Made by a program: the position numbers and the translations under genes. Positions 47,069-55,715 of a DNA stretch of 64,000 nt are shown here, piece by piece. The stretch is from contig NZ_WTSX01000010.1 of NCBI RefSeq assembly GCF_009828745.1, forward strand, positions 1 to 64,000. Direction: 5' to 3'. Within the stretch, counting starts at the first letter, position 1, and the number at the start of each line of letters is the position of its first letter. Below the pieces are notes generated by a model. The model was not told the DNA's origin, ran no database searches, and saw only the letters and a list, made by a program, of their open reading frames with translations. The DNA is from Erysipelothrix anatis (lineage in GTDB: Bacteria > Bacillota_I > Bacilli_A > Erysipelotrichales > Erysipelotrichaceae).

Positions 47069-47527
47069 ATGAAAAAAATAGTAAGTACTTTATTCTGTAT
47101 CTTCGTAATTACAGGATGTACACAGCAATCCAATCAAGTAATAACAACGTGTACGGACACGAGTAATCCAGAATTTACGCAAGAACTGGTGTATATTAGA
47201 GATAAAACTGGAAGCATGGAAGGATATAAAGCAGCCATAGGCATGAAGTTTGAATCGAAAAAAGATCTTGATGCTGCCGTAGATAGAGCAAAAGAAAGTG
47301 AAGGGAAATATAATCAATATCCATGGATTGATTTCTCATACACAGCTGAGAACAATATACTAACAACCAAAATTGTGTATGATTTCAAATCAGTAACACC
47401 ACAGGAAGTTAAAGATGCTGGATTTACTGGCTTTATTGATGGTGATAAATTTTCAAATATTATTAATGATAAGGAAGTAGAAAATATTAAATTGCGTGGA
47501 GCTGGATTTGTTTGTGTTGAAAAATAA
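47069..47527 (+). CDS. YehR-like (DUF1307) lipoprotein
   Basis: 152-aa lipoprotein: signal with lipobox VITGCTQ, then a domain with TTCTDTSN, a KDLDAAVDRAKESEGKY helix and VTPQEVKDAGF near the end, typical of the small YehR/DUF1307 lipoproteins. It is the intact paralogue of the interrupted gene at 32978. ATG 47069 follows GGGTGGGG; GTG 47060 is also in frame but less likely. A terminator follows. Confidence 0.82.
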   Translation: MKKIVSTLFCIFVITGCTQQSNQVITTCTDTSNPEFTQELVYIRDKTGSMEGYKAAIGMKFESKKDLDAAVDRAKESEGKYNQYPWIDFSYTAENNILTTKIVYDFKSVTPQEVKDAGFTGFIDGDKFSNIINDKEVENIKLRGAGFVCVEK

Positions 47528-47548
47528 TGACAGCATTTAATCAAAGAG

Positions 47549-47579
47549 AAATCGAGAGCGAGTTATCTCGATTTTTTTT
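47549..47579 (+). terminator. terminator of the lipoprotein gene
   Basis: AAATCGAGA (47549-47557) and TCTCGATTT (47566-47574), T8. Confidence 0.88.
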
Positions 47580-47616
47580 CGGGAATTGAAAAGTAGCTAA
47601 TGATTAGCATTATATA

Positions 47617-47670
47617 ATGTCAAATATACTTGACACAGTTACATGCGCATATGTATAATATATTTGACAT
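47617..47670 (+). promoter_or_regulatory. promoter flanked by 12-bp inverted operators
   Basis: ATGTCAAATATA (47617-47628) and its exact reverse complement TATATTTGACAT (47659-47670) flank a consensus promoter: TTGACA (47630-47635), 18-bp spacer, TATAAT (47654-47659). The second arm overlaps the -10/start and ends at the XRE gene's ATG. Strong candidate for XRE autoregulation. Confidence 0.75.
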
Positions 47671-47883
47671 ATGGGAGGTCATGATATCAAAAACTCAAAA
47701 ATAAAAGCGTTAAGAAAAGCTAAAAACTTATCTCAGATTGATGTTGCGAATGCGGTGGGTGTATCACGTCAAACGATTATCAGTGTCGAAAATGGCAACT
47801 ATAATCCAACGCTTGATCTTTGTATTCGTATTTGCAAACTGTTGGACGTGACCTTAAATGATTTATTTTGGGAAGAGGGGTAA
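47671..47883 (+). CDS. small XRE-family (YozG-like) regulator
   Basis: 70-aa protein consisting only of a Cro/CI helix-turn-helix (IKALRKAKNLSQIDVANAVG, then VSRQTIISVENGNYNPTLDL). The start is unclear. ATG 47671 has no ribosome site and lies 11 nt after the -10, so it would be leaderless. GGAGG (47674-47678) instead points, with 7-nt spacing, to ATC 47686, giving KNSKIKALRK as in relatives; ATC would be a rare start codon. It is followed at once by a membrane-protein gene, the common regulator/membrane-protein pairing. Confidence 0.85.
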   Translation: MGGHDIKNSKIKALRKAKNLSQIDVANAVGVSRQTIISVENGNYNPTLDLCIRICKLLDVTLNDLFWEEG

Positions 47884-47888
47884 TTGAA

Positions 47889-48320
47889 GTGTTTTCAGAA
47901 AAAATGGATGAGCGAATGATAATGATTCGTGGAAAAGGATTGTTGTATGGTTTTTTTGTAATGATTGGACTCATAGTTCTTAAAAATTTGGCTGTTGATC
48001 TATTCGGGCTATCCCTTGAATCAGCAACACGAACAGATTTTGTTATTATCTATATAGCTTTATTTACAGTTGTTGGTTATATGTTGTTGCACGATGGTGT
48101 TGCAGATACTTACATCGAACGCGTTCGCTATATATTTCTTGCTCTTAGCCTGCTGTTCGTTAGCATGATATTGATAGTGATTGTTCAAGGAGAAACAATT
48201 GGATTTATGCCACTCTTTACGAATTCAATGGGTTTGATTGTTCAGGCAATTGTAACGGTCGTATTTACCATTCTTGTCTTTAGAAAGTATGCTTCACTAA
48301 GAAATATTGAAGATATTTAA
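47889..48320 (+). CDS. four-helix membrane protein paired with XRE regulator
   Basis: 143 aa from GTG 47889, 5 bp after the regulator stop, with GAGGGG as ribosome site. Four hydrophobic helices (FFVMIGLIVLKNLAVDLF, then three more ending IVQAIVTVVFTILVF). Family not firmly recognised; similar proteins sit beside small YozG-like regulators in many Firmicutes and may modulate them. An ATG at 47868 inside the regulator gene is in frame but unlikely. Confidence 0.7.
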   Translation: MFSEKMDERMIMIRGKGLLYGFFVMIGLIVLKNLAVDLFGLSLESATRTDFVIIYIALFTVVGYMLLHDGVADTYIERVRYIFLALSLLFVSMILIVIVQGETIGFMPLFTNSMGLIVQAIVTVVFTILVFRKYASLRNIEDI

Positions 48321-48328
48321 GAGTTATT

Positions 48329-48358
48329 AACGATGCTTTAATCAAGCGTCGTTTTTTT
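48329..48358 (+). terminator. terminator of the XRE/membrane pair
   Basis: AACGATGCTT (48329-48338), TAATC, AAGCGTCGTT (48344-48353), T's. Confidence 0.88.
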
Positions 48359-48462
48359 ATAAGGCGCGTATAAATATTTTCCTAAGTCAATATGCATATC
48401 CTTAGTGTGCGAACGAATCTTAAAATGATAAAATAGAAATAACAAGGAAAGAGAGAGCAAAT

Positions 48463-49644
48463 ATGGATAATTTGATCGAAGCGTCATTAGCGTTGCATAG
48501 CAAACTTAAAGGAAAAATTAGTGTTGAGAATAAGATGGACGTTACATCTCTTGATGATTTAAGTCTCTTATATTCCCCAGGGGTGGCACAACCGTGTCTA
48601 AAAATTAAAGAGCATAAAGAAGCAGTCTATGATTATACATGGAAAGGCAATACGGTTGCGGTTGTCAGTAATGGAAGTGCAGTTTTAGGTCTTGGTGATA
48701 TCGGTCCCGAAGCGGGATTACCCGTTATGGAAGGGAAAGCGATGTTATTCAAAGCGTTCTCAGGTTTAAACGCTGTTCCACTCGTAATTGATGTCAATAA
48801 CCCCGATGAAATCATTGCTTTCTGTAAAATGATTGCTCCAACTTTTGGAGGTATTAACTTAGAGGATATCAAAGCACCAGAGTGTGTTTATATCGAACAA
48901 ACTTTGAAAAATGAACTTGATATTCCTGTATTTCATGATGATCAACATGGTACAGCAATTGTAGTGATTGCAGGTTTAATCAATGCATGTCGACTCGTTC
49001 AAAAAGATCTTAAAGATGCGAAAGTTGTAGTTGCAGGAACGGGTGCTGCAGGAAGTTCAATCATTCGGATGCTTCATGTCTATGGTGTAACCAATATTTA
49101 CGCCATCAACAATCTTGGTGTTGTCGATAAGACAAAACGCGAGTCCTATGATTTTGTCGTTCAAGAATTGTGTGACTATCTTGCTGATGTTCAAGACGAA
49201 GCTACATTATCAGATGTGATACAGGATGCAGATATCTTTATTGGCGTATCACTTGCAAATTTACTTTCGAAAGAAAATGTTGCACAGATGAACTCTGATG
49301 CAATTGTCTTTGCGCTTGCAAATCCTAATCCCGAAATTTCATATCCAGATGCAAAAGCAGCGGGAGCTCGCATCGTCGGAACGGGACGTTCAGATTACCC
49401 AAACCAAATCAATAATGTGCTTGCATTCCCTGGTATTTTCAAAGGGGCTTTGGATGTTCGGGCACGGCAAATTAGCGAGGCAATGAAGATTGCAGCTGCC
49501 GAAGGTATTGCTTCCTTGGTTGAAGATCATGAACTAACAGAAGAGTATATTATACCAACAGTTTTGGATCCGCGTGTTGTAGGCGTTGTCGCACAAGCTG
49601 TTGCTGATAAAGCCGTTGAAACAGGATTGGCTAAGGAGGACTAA
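48463..49644 (+). CDS. NAD-dependent malic enzyme
   Basis: Oxidative decarboxylation of malate to pyruvate + CO2. The 393-aa short-form enzyme has the N-terminal YSPGVAQPCLKI with the catalytic Tyr, VSNGSAVLGLGDIGPEAGLPV with substrate-binding Lys (EGKAMLFK) downstream, FHDDQHGTA metal site, and the Rossmann VVAGTGAAGSSI. It ends immediately before fumarase (stop TAA 49642-49644, ATG 49645), so the two form an operon running fumarate to malate to pyruvate. Confidence 0.94.
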   Translation: MDNLIEASLALHSKLKGKISVENKMDVTSLDDLSLLYSPGVAQPCLKIKEHKEAVYDYTWKGNTVAVVSNGSAVLGLGDIGPEAGLPVMEGKAMLFKAFSGLNAVPLVIDVNNPDEIIAFCKMIAPTFGGINLEDIKAPECVYIEQTLKNELDIPVFHDDQHGTAIVVIAGLINACRLVQKDLKDAKVVVAGTGAAGSSIIRMLHVYGVTNIYAINNLGVVDKTKRESYDFVVQELCDYLADVQDEATLSDVIQDADIFIGVSLANLLSKENVAQMNSDAIVFALANPNPEISYPDAKAAGARIVGTGRSDYPNQINNVLAFPGIFKGALDVRARQISEAMKIAAAEGIASLVEDHELTEEYIIPTVLDPRVVGVVAQAVADKAVETGLAKED

Positions 49645-51012
49645 ATGTCAACAATCAATGATATTTATGGGAGTGTTGAAATTCCAAGTGATGTGTATTG
49701 GGGTGCAAATACACAACGGAGTCTTGTGAATTTTCCGATTGGTGAAGAAACAATGCCGCAACCTCTTATCGAAGCACTTATTGTGGTAAAAAAAGCGTGT
49801 GCAGCGGTTAATAAATCACATCACAAACTTGATGTTGAAATTGCTGATGCGATAATAATGGCTTGTGATACGCTTCTCGATGGGGATTACGATAACCAAT
49901 TTCCACTCTCCGTTTGGCAGACCGGAAGTGGTACACAAACGAATATGAACGTAAATGAAGTGATTGCGAATCTAGCCAATGAGCGTTTAGGAGAAACTAA
50001 AGTTCATCCCAATGATCATGTTAACTATGGTCAAAGCTCCAACGATGTGTTTCCAACAGCGATGCATGTGAGTGCTGTCTTGGCGATTAAAAATTACTTG
50101 GAACCGAGTTTAAACAGAATCATCGATACTTTTACAGCTTTAGGGAATACCTACGGTACAATTATTAAAACAGGAAGAACACACCTTCAAGATGCAACTC
50201 CGATTTCGTTTGGTCAAGAGTTAAGTGGTTGGCAATACATGTTCATCGAAGGAAGACGTCAAACAGATGATGCATTAAAATACTTACGAACGTTGCCTAT
50301 TGGTGCAACAGCTGTAGGAACGGGTCTAAATGCTTATGAAGGTTTTGATATCGCAGTCTGTGACATGTTGAATCGTTATCTAAACGAATCATTCAAAGCA
50401 ACAGAGAACAAATTCCATGGAATAAGTTCAAAAGATAGTTTTGTCTTCAGTCACGGGGTCCTAAATACAATTGCAAGTAATGCAATGAAAATGGCCAATG
50501 ATATCCGTTTCCTTGCGAGTGGTCCACGGTGTGGGTTGGGGGAGATTAACTTACCCGCTAACGAAGCAGGCAGTTCAATTATGCCTGGAAAAGTGAACCC
50601 AACCCAAAGTGAAGCATTGATCATGGCAACAATTCAAGTTATGAGTAATCAACATGCCGTGACCATGGGTTCGGCGATGGGCAATTTTGAATTGAATGCG
50701 TGCATGCCATTGATAATCTATAATACACTACAGTCGACACGTCTACTTGCGGATGCACTTCAATCGTTTAATGATCGTTGTTTGTCCGGAATTACTGTAA
50801 ATGAGAATAAAATGAATACAAATCTTGAGACATCACTGATGACTGCCACATTCTTGAATCGTAAATTTGGCTATGATGAAACAGCTACTATCGTGAAAGA
50901 AGCACATCAAAAGAGTTTGAGTATTCGGGATGTTGTGATAGCACGTGGATTGATGGGTAAAGAAGCGTTTGATGAATTTTTTGACTATGAGAAGATGATA
51001 AAACCAGATTAG
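49645..51012 (+). CDS. fumC: class II fumarate hydratase
   Basis: Fumarate/malate interconversion. The 455-aa protein carries WQTGSGTQTNMNVNEVIAN, the fumarase-type version of the family motif (aspartase has AGTSMNMN), HPNDHVNYGQSSND, GRTHLQDATPI and the signature GSSIMPGKVNP. Its start is contiguous with the malic enzyme stop; CTAAGGAGG is the ribosome site. With aspartase at 57793 it links aspartate to malate. Confidence 0.95.
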   Translation: MSTINDIYGSVEIPSDVYWGANTQRSLVNFPIGEETMPQPLIEALIVVKKACAAVNKSHHKLDVEIADAIIMACDTLLDGDYDNQFPLSVWQTGSGTQTNMNVNEVIANLANERLGETKVHPNDHVNYGQSSNDVFPTAMHVSAVLAIKNYLEPSLNRIIDTFTALGNTYGTIIKTGRTHLQDATPISFGQELSGWQYMFIEGRRQTDDALKYLRTLPIGATAVGTGLNAYEGFDIAVCDMLNRYLNESFKATENKFHGISSKDSFVFSHGVLNTIASNAMKMANDIRFLASGPRCGLGEINLPANEAGSSIMPGKVNPTQSEALIMATIQVMSNQHAVTMGSAMGNFELNACMPLIIYNTLQSTRLLADALQSFNDRCLSGITVNENKMNTNLETSLMTATFLNRKFGYDETATIVKEAHQKSLSIRDVVIARGLMGKEAFDEFFDYEKMIKPD

Positions 51013-51030
51013 ATGTAAGGAGGGATAATC

Positions 51031-52932
51031 TTGAATTCAAGACAACGAAAAATTCTTGAGTACCTATCAGAGCAAGACGCATGGATTAAAGGAAAAGAGT
51101 TGTCCAAAGTTGTGGGTGTTACGGATCGAACAATTCGATCGGATATCGATGCCCTCAACCAAAACTATCCTGGTATCGTTGCATCAAGCACGCGTGAAGG
51201 ATACTTAATTGAGTTATCAATTTATCAAAAATACAAAGAAGCATCCGATGAAATTATCCCGCAAACACCTAACGAGCGAAGTATATACATTATAAAAGAA
51301 CTACTATTCAGCAAACAACGCCGCAGTATTGTTGCATTGCAAGAAGCATTATTTGTTAGTGAGCATACCATTGAAGGCGATATCAAGCGTATCCGGGAGT
51401 TAATAAAGCCCTATGGAGGCTTAAAATTGGTCCGAACTGACAATCATATATACTTTGATGGAAATGAACACGTGAAGCGAAAAATTTATCGTGATTTGCT
51501 AGCAGACGAAATTAAAGACAATTTCATTAATATTAATCGAACGGCATCATTGTATAAGCGCTTTGATCTTGTGCGTGTTACGGAAATATTTGAAGCGACA
51601 CTTGCCGATTATAATTATCAAGTGCGAGAGACTGCTGTGCCAATGATTGTTGTTCATATTGGAATTACCATCGAACGCATGCTTAGTGGTCACTACTTGG
51701 ATAAAAGCAATAATAATCTTCAGGACAGTGTAGAGTTTCAAATTGCTCAAGATTTCTTTCATAAGATAGTTACGATGATACCAATTACATATTCAGAAGT
51801 TGAAGCTGAGGCACTAGCAACTATTCTTATGGGATATAAGAACGCTGTAAAACTGAGTGAAACCCTTCAATATGAAGGGAAGGATGTCAATATCTCGAAG
51901 CTACTTGCTGATTTAACGGATGTTATCTTTCAAACGTTTGATTTGGATTTCACAGATGATGAGGATTTTCAAAACGGACTTCGCTTACACTTGCAATCGC
52001 TCGTTATGCGCGTCACGAATGAAACCGTAATTCCTAATGCCCATTTACAAGAAATAAAAAAATCATATCCCCTAATTTTTGAAATGGGGTTAGTGGTGAG
52101 CCGATTGATTGGAAATGCGTTTGGATTTGAATTATCAGAGTCTGAGGTTGGTTTCATAGCAATTCATATAGGTGCGGCTTATGACCGTTTATCCAGTTCT
52201 AAAAAATATCAAGTAATGTTGATTGCCCCTAATAACCGCAGCTTGTCGAAATTGACAAAAGGAAAGATCACCAACATGTTTAAAGACCGAATTGAAATTG
52301 CTGAAATTCAGGAGTATTTTGTTGAAAAAGATGTATTGAATCATGACATTGATTTAATCATCTCAATTTTACCAATCGAACATAGTCTTGAAATACCAAC
52401 AGTACAAATTTCGATGTTTGTCAATCATGATGATGAGAGTAAAATCTTTAGAGTTTTAAATGAGATGGATAAGAATCGCTTTAAACATGAATTTGGAAAT
52501 CAATTTGGGACGCTAATTGATGAACGGTTTTTCTTCAATAATTTAGATTTGGATACACCAGAAGCAGTCATTGATTATGTTTCAAAGGCACTTCAAGATA
52601 ACTTTATTGTTTCGGAGCATTTTAAGCAATCGGTCTTAGATCGAGAAAAGATGTCATCGACGTCCTTTATTTATGCCATCGCAATTCCACATCCGCTGGA
52701 TTTGGAAAGTCATCAGTCTAAAGTTGCTGTTGCATTGTTGAAAAAACCAATACGCTGGGGCAGTTATGATGTGAAACTGGTCATGTTACTCGCAATAACA
52801 GAAGAAGATAGTGCAAAGATGTGGCTATTCTTCGATTGGTTGTCAGAAACCATTACCAATACCGAAAAAATGTCGAAACTACTTCAATCAAAAAATAGAA
52901 ATGAATTTGTTCATTGGATGATGAACGACTAG
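51031..52932 (+). CDS. PRD-containing PTS regulator (BglG/LicR type)
   Basis: 633-aa transcription activator. Order: HTH_11 (residues 1-55), Mga-type HTH (about 90-150), PRD1 (about 180-280) and PRD2 (about 290-395) with phosphorylatable His, an EIIB-like domain (VMLIAPNNRSLSKL, no Cys at the usual site), and a C-terminal EIIA fru/mtl-like domain with AIPHPLD His. The DNA-binding N-terminus marks it as a LicR/MtlR-type activator rather than an RNA antiterminator. The start is TTG 51031, after AAGGAGGG with 6-nt spacing. It precedes the PTS genes it presumably controls. Confidence 0.92.
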   Translation: MNSRQRKILEYLSEQDAWIKGKELSKVVGVTDRTIRSDIDALNQNYPGIVASSTREGYLIELSIYQKYKEASDEIIPQTPNERSIYIIKELLFSKQRRSIVALQEALFVSEHTIEGDIKRIRELIKPYGGLKLVRTDNHIYFDGNEHVKRKIYRDLLADEIKDNFININRTASLYKRFDLVRVTEIFEATLADYNYQVRETAVPMIVVHIGITIERMLSGHYLDKSNNNLQDSVEFQIAQDFFHKIVTMIPITYSEVEAEALATILMGYKNAVKLSETLQYEGKDVNISKLLADLTDVIFQTFDLDFTDDEDFQNGLRLHLQSLVMRVTNETVIPNAHLQEIKKSYPLIFEMGLVVSRLIGNAFGFELSESEVGFIAIHIGAAYDRLSSSKKYQVMLIAPNNRSLSKLTKGKITNMFKDRIEIAEIQEYFVEKDVLNHDIDLIISILPIEHSLEIPTVQISMFVNHDDESKIFRVLNEMDKNRFKHEFGNQFGTLIDERFFFNNLDLDTPEAVIDYVSKALQDNFIVSEHFKQSVLDREKMSSTSFIYAIAIPHPLDLESHQSKVAVALLKKPIRWGSYDVKLVMLLAITEEDSAKMWLFFDWLSETITNTEKMSKLLQSKNRNEFVHWMMND

Positions 52933-52941
52933 GAGGAAATT

Positions 52942-53280
52942 ATGGAAGATTTAGAATTAGTGAGTTTTAAAATTATTAGTGCTGTAGGCGCAGCGAAATC
53001 ATCGTTTATGGAAGCAATGACCTATGCAAATGCATATGATTTTGATAAAGCACGTGCACTAATCGAAGAGGGTGAAGCATATCGTGTCCAAGGGCATGAA
53101 GCTCATTTTGGCTTAATTCAAAAAGAAGCTAGTGGTGAAAAGACAGCTTTAAATTTAATCTTGATGCATGCTGAAGATCAATTAATGGCAGCTGAAACAA
53201 TTAAAATTCTTGCGGAACAGTTGGTTGCAAGCTATGAAAAAATTCATACGCTCGAACAACTAATCCAAACTCAATCTTAA
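52942..53280 (+). CDS. PTS lactose/cellobiose-family EIIA
   Basis: 112-aa helical EIIA that carries phosphate from HPr to EIIB. Segments FKIISAVGAAKSSFMEAM, the LIQKEASG region and LMHAEDQLMAAETIK with the phosphorylated His are those of LacF/CelC proteins. It starts 9 bp after the PRD regulator stop (AGGAGGAAATT) and is separated from EIIB by a terminator and a promoter. Confidence 0.94.
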   Translation: MEDLELVSFKIISAVGAAKSSFMEAMTYANAYDFDKARALIEEGEAYRVQGHEAHFGLIQKEASGEKTALNLILMHAEDQLMAAETIKILAEQLVASYEKIHTLEQLIQTQS

Positions 53281-53303
53281 GAACTCGTCAGAGTTCTTTT
53301 TTT
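53279..53303 (+). terminator. terminator between EIIA and EIIB genes
   Basis: AAGAACTC (53279-53286), GTCA, GAGTTCTT (53291-53298), T's. It overlaps the EIIA stop codon. Confidence 0.85.
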
Positions 53304-53352
53304 GTATCACATAAAATCACGTAATTTTGTTCCGTTTACTTAGGAAATGTCC

Positions 53353-53385
53353 TTAGGTGGAAGCACTTTCATTGTGCGGTATACT
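53353..53385 (+). promoter_or_regulatory. promoter and cre-like site of the EIIB operon
   Basis: TATACT (53380-53385) is the likely -10. TGGAAGCACTTTCA (53358-53371) matches the loose catabolite-response consensus TGNNANCGNTNNCA at 9 of 10 fixed positions (A for the central G) and covers the -35 area, where CcpA binding would repress. CCTTAGG half-palindromes nearby could bind the PRD regulator. Confidence 0.45.
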
Positions 53386-53414
53386 AAAAGTACATAAAGG
53401 AGGGAGAGAATCCT

Positions 53415-53738
53415 ATGAAACGTGTCTATTTATTCTGTAATGCTGGGATGTCTACAAGTCTACTTGCAAGTAGGATGCAATCAGTCGCTGATACCCATAA
53501 CTTACCCATTGAAGTTAAAGCTTTTTCAGATTCTAAGATGGAAGCAATTGTGAATGAATTTAACCCAGATGTTATTCTTTTGGGTCCTCAAGTTAAATAC
53601 CGCTTGGAGCCAACTATTGAAAAATTCGGACATTTGGGGATTCCTATTGAAGTCATCAGTCTTGAAGACTATGGGAATGTGGATGGAGAACGTGTTCTTA
53701 AACGATCAATTTTACTCATGAAGGAGAATAAAAAATAA
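53415..53738 (+). CDS. PTS lactose/cellobiose-family EIIB
   Basis: 107-aa cytosolic EIIB. The phosphocysteine loop VYLFCNAGMSTSLLASRM is at the N-terminus, and VILLGPQVKY follows at about residue 54. It transfers phosphate to the sugar bound by EIIC. AAGGAGGGAGAG precedes the ATG. Its stop shares one base with the EIIC start. Confidence 0.95.
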   Translation: MKRVYLFCNAGMSTSLLASRMQSVADTHNLPIEVKAFSDSKMEAIVNEFNPDVILLGPQVKYRLEPTIEKFGHLGIPIEVISLEDYGNVDGERVLKRSILLMKENKK

Positions 53739-55096
53739 TGTTTGATACACTAGAGAGAGTGCTTGCTCCGATAGCGGAGAAGCTCAGTAAAAATAAAGTT
53801 CTATCAGCTATTCGTGATGGATTTATTATAAGTACACCATTTATTATTGTTGCATCGATCTTCTTACTTATTGCCAACTTCCCGATTCAGGGGTATCCGG
53901 AATTCATGGCAAGTATCTTCGGTGCAGGGTGGGATCGTCAACTATCATCTGTTGTTTCCGCTACATTTGATGTTATTTCGATTCTAACAGTTGTTGGTAT
54001 TGGATATGCCTTTGCTCGAGAACTCAAGGTTGATAGAATTTCAGGTGGTGTTGTTGCACTTGTTTCATTCCTAATCCTTACACAAACAAGCTATCCAGAA
54101 TATGTCAATGAAGCTGGAAAAGCATTCCGAGGATTCTCATTTGGCGTTCTTGGTTCACAAGGAATTTTCTTGGCAATGATTGTTGCCCTAATTTCTGTAA
54201 AAATCTTTGCATGGGTTCATCACAAAGGGTGGATTATTAAATTACCTGAAGGGGTACCACCTGCAGTTATGGAATCATTTGCTGCATTGATCCCAAGTGC
54301 ATTTGTATTCGTAGTTTTCTTCCTAACACGTATCGGATTCTCAGCAACAAGCTTTGAATATGCACACGTCTTTATCTATAAAGTACTTCAAGCACCGTTA
54401 ATGGGCTTTGGAGAATTTAAAGCATTTGATGTTATTTACCAATTCTTAAGTAACTTATTCTGGTTCTTCGGAATTAACGGTCCAGCTGTTACAAATACAG
54501 TGTTCCGACCAATTCATGAAGCAATGACATTGGCAAACCTTTCAGCATTTGAAGCTGGACAACCACTACAATATATCTTCACTGGACCATTTAGAGATTT
54601 CTTCTCAAACTTTGGTGGTGGTGGTTCAACCTTATCACTCGTTATTGTCATGATGTTCTTTGCGAAATCACAACGCCTCAAACAATTGGGTCGTCTCTCA
54701 ATTGTTCCAGGAATCTTTGGTATTAATGAAATGATCATTTTTGGATTACCAGTTGTTCTGAACCCAATTATCATTATTCCATTCTTATTTGTACCTGTGA
54801 TTAACTCAATTCTATCGACGATAATGATGACGACGGGACTCATACCACTGACAACGGGAATTGCGTTACCGTGGACGACACCATTCTTCTTCTCAGGTTG
54901 GCTATCGACCGGAAGTATCTTTGCCGGTATATTCCAAATTGGATTGGTCGTTCTCGACTGCTTCCTTTACTACCCATTCTTCAAGATTCTTGATAAACAA
55001 TATCTTCATGAAGAAAGCTTAAAAGGTAGTGAAAACGACACAATTGATGAGCTCGATGGCATTTCACTCGATGATATCTCATTTGATGATCTGTAA
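53738..55096 (+). CDS. PTS lactose/cellobiose-family EIIC permease
   Basis: 452-aa sugar-translocating membrane component with about ten helices. Family landmarks include SAIRDGFIISTPFIIV near the N-terminus, GINGPAVTNTVFRPI, the conserved loop FGGGGSTLSLV and GINEMIIFGLPVVLNP with the substrate-binding Glu. Substrate cannot be read from sequence; the neighbours suggest a glycosyl-asparagine or another amino-sugar conjugate. It overlaps EIIB by one base. Confidence 0.95.
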   Translation: MFDTLERVLAPIAEKLSKNKVLSAIRDGFIISTPFIIVASIFLLIANFPIQGYPEFMASIFGAGWDRQLSSVVSATFDVISILTVVGIGYAFARELKVDRISGGVVALVSFLILTQTSYPEYVNEAGKAFRGFSFGVLGSQGIFLAMIVALISVKIFAWVHHKGWIIKLPEGVPPAVMESFAALIPSAFVFVVFFLTRIGFSATSFEYAHVFIYKVLQAPLMGFGEFKAFDVIYQFLSNLFWFFGINGPAVTNTVFRPIHEAMTLANLSAFEAGQPLQYIFTGPFRDFFSNFGGGGSTLSLVIVMMFFAKSQRLKQLGRLSIVPGIFGINEMIIFGLPVVLNPIIIIPFLFVPVINSILSTIMMTTGLIPLTTGIALPWTTPFFFSGWLSTGSIFAGIFQIGLVVLDCFLYYPFFKILDKQYLHEESLKGSENDTIDELDGISLDDISFDDL

Positions 55097-55111
55097 GAAT
55101 TCATAATTTGC

Positions 55112-55156
55112 CAAAGCAGCTTTCCTGACATCGAGACGGGATATAAAGCTGCTTTG
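55112..55156 (+). terminator. intra-operon hairpin between EIIC and the GrdB-like gene
   Basis: Perfect 12-bp stem CAAAGCAGCTTT (55112-55123) / AAAGCTGCTTTG (55145-55156), followed by CTTTATTT. Probably a partial terminator or an RNA-processing/stability element, since downstream genes lack another clear promoter. Confidence 0.6.
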
Positions 55157-55180
55157 CTTTATTTAAAGGAGGTATGCTTC

Positions 55181-55699
55181 ATGCGTACATTATTATTTTT
55201 TGATCAAACCCAAGCAGGTGCTGGTGGGAAAGAACGTCCCAATGTTGAACTTGCTGTTGAAAAAGGTGGAATCGGTTCCTATCATATGTTTGAGAGTAAC
55301 CTTAAAGATGTGAATGCTTCGGTTCTTGCAACGATGTATTGTGGCAATCAGTATTTCTTTGATAATCAAGATGAAGTCGTTCGTAAAGTTGTTGGATTGG
55401 TCAATAAGTTAAAAGCTGAAATGGTTATATGTGGTCCATGCTTTAACTACAAAGATTATGCCCATATGTCCGCAATATTAGCGAACGCAATTGAAACACA
55501 AACGGATGCGAAAGCAATTGTTATGTGCTCTGTTGAGAATGACACGGTTATCCAAGAGTTTAAGGATCTTGTGACTATGGTAAAAATGCCTAAAAAAGGT
55601 GGCACGGGATTGCGTGACTCATTTGCAAATATGGCGAAAGTCATTGACGTAAAAACGAACAATGGTAATATGGAATTAATTAAAGACTACATTTATTAG
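55181..55699 (+). CDS. GrdB-like protein (glycine/sarcosine reductase B N-terminal domain only)
   Basis: 172 aa from ATG 55181 (AAAGGAGG with 8-nt spacing; the frame is open from 55154). It aligns by eye with the N-terminal 170 residues of GrdB: LFFDQTQAGAGGKE, MYCGNQYFFDNQ, MVICGPCFNYKDYAHMSAIL and KKGGTGLRDSFANMAKVID. The C-terminal half with the selenocysteine motif is absent, and no TGA lies in the frame. Such short GrdB-related proteins are annotated as putative oxidoreductases; activity unknown. It sits between EIIC and the glycosylasparaginase, so it probably acts on the imported compound. Confidence 0.8.
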   Translation: MRTLLFFDQTQAGAGGKERPNVELAVEKGGIGSYHMFESNLKDVNASVLATMYCGNQYFFDNQDEVVRKVVGLVNKLKAEMVICGPCFNYKDYAHMSAILANAIETQTDAKAIVMCSVENDTVIQEFKDLVTMVKMPKKGGTGLRDSFANMAKVIDVKTNNGNMELIKDYIY

Positions 55700-55715
55700 A
55701 AGGAAGGTACGCTCT

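Noticed and set aside
26592-48400. Insertion sequence or prophage
   Set aside because: No transposase, integrase or phage structural gene was seen, and no terminal inverted repeats with target duplication were recognised.
55181-55699. Selenocysteine in the GrdB-like protein
   Set aside because: No in-frame TGA and no Sec-region sequence; the protein ends before that domain at a TAG.
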